Part shown: positions 46,770-57,600 of the stretch, one piece after another
How positions within the stretch are numbered: position 1 is the stretch's first letter
Layout: the number at the start of each line of letters is the position of its first letter
Assembly (NCBI RefSeq): GCF_003996965.1
Contig: NZ_QWDM01000009.1
Coordinates: 62,001 to 126,000 of the forward strand
Source of the DNA: Flavobacterium cupreum
GTDB lineage: Bacteria > Bacteroidota > Bacteroidia > Flavobacteriales > Flavobacteriaceae
DNA length: 64,000 nt
Direction: 5' to 3'
Translations under genes and position numbers: made by a program
The notes under the pieces: model-generated
Told to the model about the DNA's origin: nothing
Databases searched by the model: none
What the model saw: only the letters and a program-made list of their open reading frames with translations

Positions 46770-48575
46770 TTATCTGGAATGATCGGTTGCATTTTCGGCT
46801 ATTCGTTCTGCGTAATTTAATTTCCTGTTTCCAAATTTATAGGTGGCCGAAATCCTAAAGGCTCTTGGATCCTGGTAATTCCTGAAGGTCTGCCTGACAT
46901 TGTCTACTGTTGATACTTTGTATTCATTCATTGATTTCAGCATATCGGTCACATTCACTTCGATGATGAACGCTTTTTCGAGCAATAAAAATTTCATTCC
47001 GAAATCCAGTGCGCCTTGTTTGCTGATCAGGGCTTCCTGATTGATGTTTTTAGAACGGTACCAAAAACTCAGGTTCGCGGAAATGTTTTTCTCCGGATCG
47101 AAATACACCTGATTGCTGACCGTACCGTACCAGCCCCAGACATCCAGATCTTCTATGCCCGATACCAATGACTTATTCAGCTTGTAGAATCCCTGTAACT
47201 GGAAATTCGTTTCAACAGCATTCGTATATTTTAAGACTCCGCTGGCAGCCACCTGAAACGTATTTAAATCCATATAGCTGACTACCTGATGTTCTACGAC
47301 ATGGTCGGCGGTATAATTGGGTAAAGACCAGAAATTGTCTTTTGTTTTCGAATAGGAAAAACCTAAGTCATATTGGGATTTGTACGCATAGACCAGATTG
47401 AAATTGCTGGTCAGCGACGGCTTTAAAAACGGATTTCCCAAATACGTCTCATACGCATTATAAATGCCCAGGGACGGGTTTATAAACCGGTATAATGGCC
47501 TGTTGTAATACTGCGAAAAGGCAAAACTTAATTTGTTTGTCTCATCAAAATTGTAGCTTGCACTGGCTGACGGAAACAGCTTTATATAGTTATCGTCCAG
47601 CTCTTTTTTAGAATTAACGTCATTAACATCACCGTTTATTAAGGTGTTTTCGAGTTTAAACCCCAGCTGAAGATCCAGTTTTCCAAATTTCTTTTTGAAA
47701 TCTGAAAATACAATTTGTCTGTTTTCAATATAGGTACAAGTGGGCGACAACGCTAAATTCTGCACATAATCCGCATCGTACTTCCTGAAATTCCTGATGA
47801 TATAATCGGATTCAATATAAATCCATTTGCCCCCAACGGTAAGATCAAAAAGCCTGGTCGGGACATGATACAAGCCATTCAGGGTATAGATATTCAAGTC
47901 TGTGCGGCCGTCATGATAAACGGTATAGTTGCGATTGGGCACTGCGGCACCATTTACATCATAATCCTGACCATAGGTATTTTGGTTGTAGTCCCAAGGT
48001 CTTTGGAGCCAGTCTGCTTCGATAGTTAAAAATTCATTTTCATTAAAATCATGTCGTAACAGCGCATTCAGCGAATTTCTTTTCAGATTCGAGATTAATT
48101 TCTTGGTGCCTGTATAATAACGGTCTAAAACATCCGAAGTGTTATAGATATCGATATTGGTTTTGGTATCTAATATATTCTCGTAGGTATCATTCATGGA
48201 AGAGACATTTATTTTTGTCTTTTTTGAAATCTGGTACTGCACATCTATAAAAGTCACAAAACTGTTAAAGTCATAATCGGTTGTTCCGGAACCAATAAAT
48301 GACGCATCGGAAAAAAAAGTACTGACATCATTTTCCCGAAAAAATTTCTCCCGCCCGTAACTGATACTCGAGTTGACTTTCCATCTTCCGCGATTGTAGA
48401 CCAGATTGATGCTGTTGTTGAAACTGGGAAACTTATGCTGTTTGTAAACGGACTTTACGGCACCTCCAAAATACTCCCCCAAATCTTCTGTGGAATTGGG
48501 TTCTTTCAGAGCAGTGCCAGTCTGTGAAAAGCCGAAAAACGGAAGGAACAGCAAGCAAAATAATATATATTTCAT
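46770..48575 (-). CDS. Outer-membrane beta-barrel, OMP_b-brl type, without plug domain
   Basis: A 601-residue barrel from the ATG at 48575 with signal peptide MKYILFCLLFLPFFGFSQ. The longer frame from 48665 overlaps the preceding NRPS stop and is rejected. Right after a short linker (about 20-45) it goes directly into barrel strands (NSINLVYNRGRWKVNSSISYG). The CarboxypepD and plug domains seen in the sister protein at 60605-62986 are absent. It ends in a run of strands with RISATYKFGNRKLNY. It may be an open channel or a partner subunit. It lies inside the NRPS operon, 49 bases after the large NRPS and 12 before the thioesterase. Confidence 0.88.
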   Translation of the reverse strand: MKYILFCLLFLPFFGFSQTGTALKEPNSTEDLGEYFGGAVKSVYKQHKFPSFNNSINLVYNRGRWKVNSSISYGREKFFRENDVSTFFSDASFIGSGTTDYDFNSFVTFIDVQYQISKKTKINVSSMNDTYENILDTKTNIDIYNTSDVLDRYYTGTKKLISNLKRNSLNALLRHDFNENEFLTIEADWLQRPWDYNQNTYGQDYDVNGAAVPNRNYTVYHDGRTDLNIYTLNGLYHVPTRLFDLTVGGKWIYIESDYIIRNFRKYDADYVQNLALSPTCTYIENRQIVFSDFKKKFGKLDLQLGFKLENTLINGDVNDVNSKKELDDNYIKLFPSASASYNFDETNKLSFAFSQYYNRPLYRFINPSLGIYNAYETYLGNPFLKPSLTSNFNLVYAYKSQYDLGFSYSKTKDNFWSLPNYTADHVVEHQVVSYMDLNTFQVAASGVLKYTNAVETNFQLQGFYKLNKSLVSGIEDLDVWGWYGTVSNQVYFDPEKNISANLSFWYRSKNINQEALISKQGALDFGMKFLLLEKAFIIEVNVTDMLKSMNEYKVSTVDNVRQTFRNYQDPRAFRISATYKFGNRKLNYAERIAENATDHSR

Positions 48576-48624
48576 GTACAATTTGTATTTTTTATTGGAT
48601 TCTTCAATACCAATTTTCAGGAAG

Positions 48625-51600
48625 TTACTCCTGAAAAATGGCGGTGAGAATGTCTTCTTTTGCAATAATTTTATTTAATATTTTTTTATTGTGATTCAGA
48701 TTACTTCCTTCCAGCATGTTCTGATGTTCCCCTTTTCCGGTGATATAGTGCACGGTTTCAAAATTTTCTTCCCAATTTTTATCATTATTGTTTTCTGTTT
48801 TTACCAGAACCAGTTCGGACGGTAGTTTGCGTTCATAATTCAGACGCATCAGGTAATTGATATACCCAATTCGCTTTTCTTTGGCCTGAGCGAGTAGTTC
48901 CTGCATGTTTTCATCGATTTCCGTTCCCAGGTCAAATCCGTCAGCTGCAAGTTCTGTCTGTAGCTTTTCTTCATCCAGCTTTACGGCATCAAACATGATG
49001 ATTCGGGATACTTTTCGGTTGAACTCCTTTGTCAGATAAGCGGCAACCTCATAGGATAAGATACCTCCTGCCGACCAGCCAAATAACACGATGTCGCCGT
49101 CTTCCTGAATTTCATTGATTTTTTGCGCGTAATACCCTGCCGGATTCTCTTCGTTTTCCGGAAAATTGAAGGCTATACATCCGGAATCTTCATTATTCCG
49201 GAATAAATCCCTGTAAGCACTTCCGTAACCTGCTATTGGAGGAAAGGCAAAAACGGTATTTTGGGCCTGGCGGTTTCCATATTCATAAAAATCCTTATCC
49301 GAATCAAAAAGGTTCGTCAGATGATATTGTATGATTTCGGCGATCGTATTGAAACGAAACAGGGAATCCGCCGGATAGCTGGTCGAAAATTCCTGGTTCA
49401 TTTTAAAGATGGTGTTTATGGCCGAAATACTGTTTCCGCCCAACTCAAAGAAATTATCGGTAATCCCGACTTTTTCAAGACCCAGAACTTCCTGCCATAT
49501 GGCGGCTATTTTCTGTTCTGTTTCACTTTTTGGTGCGATATAGGCTGTTCTTATTACGTCTTCCCCACTAATGCCGGGCAGCGCTTTACGGTCAGTTTTT
49601 CCGTTAGGAGTCAAGGGCAGGTTATCCAGAACTACATAGAAGGACGGCACCATATACTCCGGTAATTTGTTTAAAAGGTAGTTTCTTATCGCCGCTTTGT
49701 CTATTTCGGACTGGGCGGTATAATAGGCTACTAATACCTTTTCCGCATTTACTTGTTTTACCTCCACCACTACTTGTTTGATCTCTTCTGAATATTCTGC
49801 CAGGCGGGCTTCGATTTCACCCAGTTCAATCCGGAATCCTCTTATTTTTACCTGCTGGTCATTTCTTCCTAAAAATTCAATATTCCCATCCGGAAGCCAT
49901 CGCCCTAAATCTCCGGTGTCATACATGATGCTGCCGGACTTAAACGGATTTGCTGTAAATTTCTCTGCTGTCAGTTCCGGTTTGTTCAGATATCCTCTGG
50001 CTACACCCGCTCCGGCAACATATATTTTACCAAATACTCCCGTTGGTACCGGATGCAGTTTTGAGTCTAAAATGTACAGCTGTGTATTCGAAATTGCCTT
50101 CCCGATTGGGATCGACAGATACTCTTTTTGTCTGATTTTAAAATAGGTACTGTACGTCGTATCTTCAGACGGGCCGTATAAATTGTATACTTCGATCTGG
50201 TCTAAAGGCAGTCTTTGTATGGTGTTGTGCGCTATGGGTTCTCCGGCCATATTTAAAATGCTAACGGACTCGAAAGAAACACCATCATCTAAAAGCTGTT
50301 TCACCACAGAAGGCACAGTATTGATTAAAACATTCTTGTCTTTATCGATATGGTTTTTGATTTCCAAACCGTTTTTTAAGAGTTTTATAGTCTTACCGAT
50401 CGAAAGGGTATAGAATATCTCAAAAACAGATAAATCAAAACAATACGAAGTTACCGCGTATACGGTTTCGAATTTACTGCTGTTAAATTCCGTTGCTGCC
50501 CAGTGAATCAGCGCTGTTGCATTTCTATGTTCAATCATAACCCCTTTCGGATGGCCTGTAGTTCCGGAAGTGTAAATGATATATGCCAGATCCTTAGCGC
50601 TAGTAGTGCTTTCAGGATTTAATACAGAATATTGTTCCTGACTCTTATAGAACGATTCCAGTACGTTTTCGTCAATTACAATTTTGCAATTACTGTCTTT
50701 TTCGATGTACTCGATTCTTTCCTGTGGATACGATTTATCAATAGGCACATAAGCCGCACCTGATTTCAGGATTCCCAGAAGGGTGATAATCATTTTCTCG
50801 CTGCGGTCTAATTTAATGCCTATTAAATCGTCGGTTTTTATTTGGTGATGCGCTCTTAAATAATGCGCTAACTGATTGGCCTGTGCATTGATCTCTTTGT
50901 AGGTGAAGTACTGATTTTCGAAAATAACGGCACTGTTTTCAGGAGTTTTTGCCACCTGATCCTCAAACAAACTAATCATCGTTTTATCCTGCGAATACAC
51001 TGACGAGGTCGTATTATACTCCAGCAGTAATTTGGTTTCCTCTGCAATGGTCAGATAATCAAGTCCGTCTATCGCTTGTTTAGGGTCGTCAATTGCTTCG
51101 TTTAACAGGTTTTCAAGATGACCAAATACGGAATTTATAAACAGGGCGTCATAGATGTCCGTATTATAATCAATGTTCAGGATCAGCTGGTCGGTTTCGA
51201 CAAAAGTGAAGGTAATGTCCAGCTTGGCGATCTTATTTTCAAAATCAAAACCGGAAACTTCTATGCCTTCTAATGCGGCGGGACTTGCCAGGTTTTTCAA
51301 CTGGTTTTGGTTTTGAAGCACTACCAGCACGTCAAACAAAGCCGAGCGGCTCAGGTCGCGCTTCAGGTTCAGGTTTTCTACTAATTCATCAAATGAATAC
51401 TCCTGGTGCTGGTAGGCATTTAAAAGGGTTTCTTTTTCTTTGTTCAGAATAGCCAAAAAGTCATCTTCCTCTTCAAACTTTGTCCGAATGGCCAGTGTGT
51501 TGAGATACAATCCTAATTGGTTTTCCAGATCCGGATGCTCTCTGCCTGCTATTGGCGTACCGACAATAATATCTTCCCGACGGGTATAACGGTGCAATAA

Positions 51601-54600
51601 CGTTTTTATACCGGCCATTAAGGTCATAAACAAGGTCACGTCCTGCGCTTTGGAAAACGTTTTTAGTTTTTCTAAAAGTGCTGCAGAGAATTGATGCGAC
51701 TTATGATCCCCGTTATAGGTTTGAACCAACGGTCTTTTCTTAAAACTCGGAAGTTCCAGTACCGGTAATTGTCCCTTGAACTCGTTTAACCAGAACTCTT
51801 TGGATTTCTGGTATTTTTCCTGCTGAACCGCTTCATTAAGCCACACCGCATAGTCTTTGTAATGGATGTTCAGTTGCGGTAAATCAACCGGAATTCCCTG
51901 CACGAGGCTATTGTATATTTTGACCACTTCGGACACGATTAGCTGCATTGACCATCCGTCACCGATGATATGATGCATACAAAGTGAAAAGAGATGTTCT
52001 TTTTCTCGTGTTTTAATTAAGGAAGCTCTTAGTAAAGGAGCTTGTTCCAGATTAAAAACAAGTGCATTTTGTTCTTTCAGATAGTTTGCAACAAGTGTCT
52101 CCTGCCCTGCTTTATTGCTGAAATCTATTTCTGTTACTTCAAAAACAATATCTGCTGTGCTTTTTATAAACTGGCGCAGTTGTCCCTCAGCAGTATTCCT
52201 GAAGCCTGTTCGTAATATTTCGTGTCTTTGAATTAATAACTGAAAGGTTTCCTTAAATTTATCGGCATCCAGTTCCCCTGTTAATTTTAGGACTGCCGGC
52301 ATATTGTACGCCAGCGATCCTCCCTCTAACTGACTCAGGATCCAGAATCGGTATTGGGAAGCCGTTAAAGGGTAACTCTCCCTGATTTCTGCCTGAGGAA
52401 TGGCTGTATACTCATTTTGGTTCAGCGTTTTACCCAGCGCATCGATGGTGGGGTTAGCGAAAAAGTCCCGGAACGAAACTGTTTTATTCAATTGTTTGTT
52501 AAGCCTGTTGATGACTTGTGCCACAATAAGGCTGTGTCCGCCCAATTCAAAGAAATTATCGGTCATCCCGACTTTTTCAACAGCGAGCACTTCCTGCCAG
52601 ATTTCGGCCATTTTTTGCTCGGTCTCATTTCGTGGCGCAACATATTCTTTTCGAATCGCATCTTCCCCACTAATACCGGGTAATGCTTTACGATCTATTT
52701 TGCCGTTTGGCGTTAGCGGGAACTGATCCAGGTCCAGATAAAATGCAGGTACCATATATTCCGGCAGTTTTTCTAACAGATAATTTCTGATCGCTGCTTT
52801 GTCTATGGCTTCGTTAGTCACATAATAGGCTACCAGTACTTTTTCACCGTTGACTTCTTTGGCCTGAACGATCGATTGTTTTATACGAGTAGAATACTGT
52901 AAAAGACTGGTTTCTATTTCGCCCAATTCAATTCGGAACCCCCTTACTTTTACCTGATGGTCGTTTCTGCCTGAAAATTCAATAGTGCCATTCGGCAGCC
53001 AGCGCCCGACATCTCCGGTATCGTACATTCTGGTACCGGGAATAAACGGATTTTCGATAAACTTTTCTGCGGTCAGTTCCGGTTTATTCCAGTAACCACG
53101 CGTCACTCCTGCTCCCGATATGTAGAGATTACCTGAAACTCCCAATGGCGTCGGCAACAAGGCATTGTTCAGGATATACACCTGCGTATTGGAAATCGGA
53201 CGTCCAATAGAAAACGGCTGATCTTTGGTATATAAAAATTCTATCGACGTCACAGTTGTTTCCGTTGGTCCGTACTTATTGTAAAAATCACAAATACCAC
53301 TCCACGATTCAGCCAGTTTTTCGGAACAAATATCACCTCCGGACAACACTCTTCTTAAACTAAGTCTTTGGGAAGGTTTCAGTTTACTTACTACCGACGG
53401 AACGGAATGGAAGTGGGTAATTTTGTTCTCAAAGACAAATTGCTCCAGCTCCACTTCATCTAACAACACCTTTCTGGGCAGTATGTATAAAGCTGCCCCG
53501 TTTAAGAGCGCCAAAAAGGTCTGCTCGACAGAGGCATCGAAAGAAAAATTGGAAAGCTGAAGGATTCGCTCGGTCTCATCAATTTTAAACTCCCTGGTCT
53601 GCGAACTGATTAAGTTGATGACGTTTCTGTGTTCCACCATTACCCCTTTTGGGTTCCCTGTGGTGCCTGAGGTGTAAATGATATAGGCTAAATCTCCGGC
53701 ATTATTTATTTTTTGAGTATTCTGGCCTGAATAGTTTTCTCTGGTGGTGTAAAAGGCCTCAAAAACGGCCTCATCCAGTACTATTTTGCAAGCACTGTCA
53801 CTTTCTATATAGGCAATTCTTTCGGGAGGATAAGAAGAATCAATCGGTACGTAGGCCGCTCCGGATTTTAATATTCCTAAAATCGCTACGATTATGCTCT
53901 CGCTTCGTTCCAGTTTTATTCCTACGCGGTCACCCGGTTCAATCGTATGGTTTTTTCTTAAATAATGCGCCAGCTGGTTGGCCTGTTCGTTAAGTTCCTG
54001 ATAGTTGAGCGCTTTTTCTTCAAAAACAACAGCTGTATTCGCTGGTGTTTTGGCAAGCTGTTCTTCAAATAAATCTGTAAGTGTTTTATGTTCCGGATAA
54101 TCTGCCGCAGTCGCATTGAAATGAAATAGTAATTTTGTTTTTTCAGCCTCAGTCAGGTAATCCAGACTGTTTATGGTTTGTGCGGGATTATCAATTGCTT
54201 CGTTAAATATATTTTCCAGATGACGGAAGAGTGCATCAATCAAAAACGTATCGTAGATATCGGTATTGTAATTCACCGAAAGAAGCAGTTTTTCTGTTTC
54301 GACAAAGAGGAAACTGATATCGAATTTTGATGTTTTATTCTCAAAATCAAAACCTTCCACTTCTAAACCTTTTAAGGCAGTATCGTTGGCTATACTTTTT
54401 AACTGCGCCTGATTCTGAAGCACCACCAATATGTCGAATAAAGCGGATCGGCTCAGGTCTCTCTTTACATTCAGGTTTCCTACCAGTTCATCAAAAGAAT
54501 AGTCCTGATGCTCATAAGCGTTTAGAAGGGTTTCTTTTTCTTTATTTAAAATATCAAGAAAACGATCCTCCTGCTCAAATCGGGTACGAATGGCCAGTGT

Positions 54601-57600
54601 ATTCAGGAAAAGTCCCAGCTGATTTTCTAAATCGGGGTGTTCCCTGCCCGCAATAGGCGTACCGATAATGATATCGTCCTGATTGCTGTAGCGGTGCAAT
54701 AATGTTTTGATTCCGGCCATTAAGGTCATAAACAGCGTTACATCATGTGCTGCTGAAAATGTTTTTAGCTTTTCTAAAAGTGCACCGGAGAACTCATATA
54801 ACTGAACAGCGCCATTATACGTTTGTACCAAAGGTCTTTTGGTAAAGCCCGGCAGTTCCAGCACGGGTAATTCTCCGGTAAGTTCGTTCAGCCAGAACTT
54901 TTTGGAATTTTGGTATTTTTCCTGCTGTATTTCGTCGTTAATCCATACTGCATAATCTTTGTAGTGAATGTTTAGATCGGGCAAATCAACCGGGATTCCC
55001 TGCACTAAGGCATTGTATGTTTTCACAATTTCGGAAATGATCAACTGCATAGACCAGCCATCACCAATGATGTGGTGCATACACAGTGAAAAAATATGTT
55101 CCTTTTCCTGGGTTTTAATTAATGAAGCTCTTAGCAAAGGGGCTTGTTCCAGATTAAAAGCAATCGCATTCTGCTCTTCCAGATACTGCAGCACCAGATC
55201 TTCCTGCTCTTTATGATTGCTGAAATCCTGCTCTGTTACTTCAAAGTCAATTTCATTTACCGGCGTTATAAATTGCTGAATCTGACCTTCTGCATTGTTT
55301 TTGAAGCTTGTTCGCAATATTTCATAGCGCTCCAGTAACAAAGTAAAGGTTTCCTTAAAGGTATCGGTATCCAGATCTCCGGTTAATTTAATTGCCGACG
55401 GCATATTGTAAGCCAGTGAACCTCCTTCGAGCTGGCTCAGAATCCAAAACCGGTTCTGAGAAGCGGTAAGAGGGTAGCTTTCCATTATCTCCGCCTGTGG
55501 AATGGCGGCATACTCATTCTGGTTCAGGGTTTGACTTAACGAATCAATGGTCGGGTTAGAGAAAAAATCCTTAAACGAAACGGTTTTGTTCAATTGCTTG
55601 TTGAGCCTGTTGATGACTTGTGCCACAATAAGGCTGTGTCCTCCCATTTCAAAGAAATTATCGGTAATCCCTACCTGGTCAAGGCCGAGCACTTCCTGCC
55701 AGATTTCGACCATCTTTTTTTCGGTCTCGTTTCGGGGCTGTACATACTCTCTTCGGATACTGTCTTCTCCGTTGATGCCCGGTAACGCATTGCGGTCGGT
55801 TTTGCCATTTGATGTTAATGGTATCTGTTCCAAAAGCACGTAAAACGCAGGAATCATATAATCCGGCAGCTTCGTCTGCAGGTAATTTCTAATTTCTCCC
55901 TTGTCGATTTCGAGGTCTGAAACATAATAGGCCACCAAAACTTTTTCTGTATTGACCTCTTTGACCTGAACAACAACTTGTTTCAGATCATCTGAAAATT
56001 GCAAAAGGGCGGTTTCTATTTCTCCCAGTTCGATTCGGTACCCGCGTATTTTGACCTGATGGTCGTTTCTGCCCAGAAATTCAATCGTGCCATCGGGAAG
56101 CCAGCGGCCTAAATCACCGGTATCGTACATCTTAGTTCCCGGAATAAACGGGTTTCCGATGAATTTTTCGGCGGTAAGTTCAGGCTGGTTTAAGTATCCT
56201 CTTGAAACGCCATCACCGGATAAATACAGCTTACCGCTTACGCCAACGGCAACGGGCTGTAAATTCTGATCCAGTACATAGGCCTGGCTGTTTGGGATCG
56301 GCTTGCCTATCGGAATGGTGTTATATTTCTGATTCTGAATATCAAAAGTCATCGAAAAAGTAGTGTTTTCGGTAGGGCCGTAACCGTTTACGATTTTGAT
56401 TGACGGATTGCTTTCAAAAACTTTTTGGGTATGTTTCGGCGAAACTACATCTCCACCCACAATCAGCTGACTGATGTTTTCGAAAAAACCGATATTATTT
56501 TCAACCACGCTGTTAAACCAGGAAGCCGTCATCCAGAGGCTATTGACCCCATTGGTTTTAACAATGTTTTCTAAGGTGGCTAAATCCATCAAGTCGTCCT
56601 GACTGGTTAAGAGTAATGTAGCCCCGTTTAATAAAGTTCCGAAAAACTCTATGGTTGTAGCATCAAAAGAGATGGAACCGGTACTTAACAGGATTTTATC
56701 TGAATCTAAAGGGAAGTACGAACAAGGCTTAACCAGTCTTGCCACATTGCGATGCTCTACCATCACTCCTTTTGGATTTCCGGTGGAACCTGAAGTGTAA
56801 ATGATATACGCTAAATCGGAAGAGCTGTTTACAGTCTCGGGATTTTCAGCTTTATACCTGAATCTCTGGAAGTTAAACATCATCAGTTCATCCTCGTCAA
56901 TAATAGCCTTGCAATTGGTATCTTCTTCGATATATGCTATTCTTTCCTGCGGATAATCGGAGTCAATAGGAACATAGGCAGCTCCTGACTTCAGCACTCC
57001 CAAAATGGCAATTAGCAACTGTTCGCTTCGGCTTAATTTGATGCCCACAAAATCATCTGGCTGGATATCGTAGCTTTCTCTCAGATAAGAGGCAAACTGA
57101 TTTACTTTTTCGTTTAGTTCTTTATAGGTTAATTGCAATTCCTCAAAAACAATGGCGATAGCCTCCGGTGTTTGGGCGGCCTGCTCTTCGAACAATTGAA
57201 CAATCGTTTTTTCTTTTGGATACGGCACCGAAGTGTCATTAAAATCGACTACCAGCTGCTTTAGTTCCTCCGGTGCTAAATAAGCAATACGAGAGACCGG
57301 AAGGTTCGGTTCTGCAATAACGCCCTGCAGTAAAGCGCCAAAATGTGCTGTTATTTTTTCAACAAAGTCTACGGTATAAATATCCGTATTGAATGTCAGG
57401 TTGAAATTCAACTCATTGCCAAACTCATCAAACGTAAATTCCAGATCGTATTTGATCAGCAGATTTTGTTTGTTCTGATACTGTTGAATGGTAATGCCGT
57501 CCAGTTGTTGGGTGCTGTCGAAACTGTCCATGTTCTGCAGGATCAGCATCACGTCAAATAACGGACTGCGGCTTGCGTCTCTTTTTAGGTTTAAGTTTTC

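Noticed and set aside
48575..48665. N-terminal extension of the plug-less barrel
   Set aside because: It overlaps the coding end of the upstream NRPS and precedes an obvious signal peptide at 48575.
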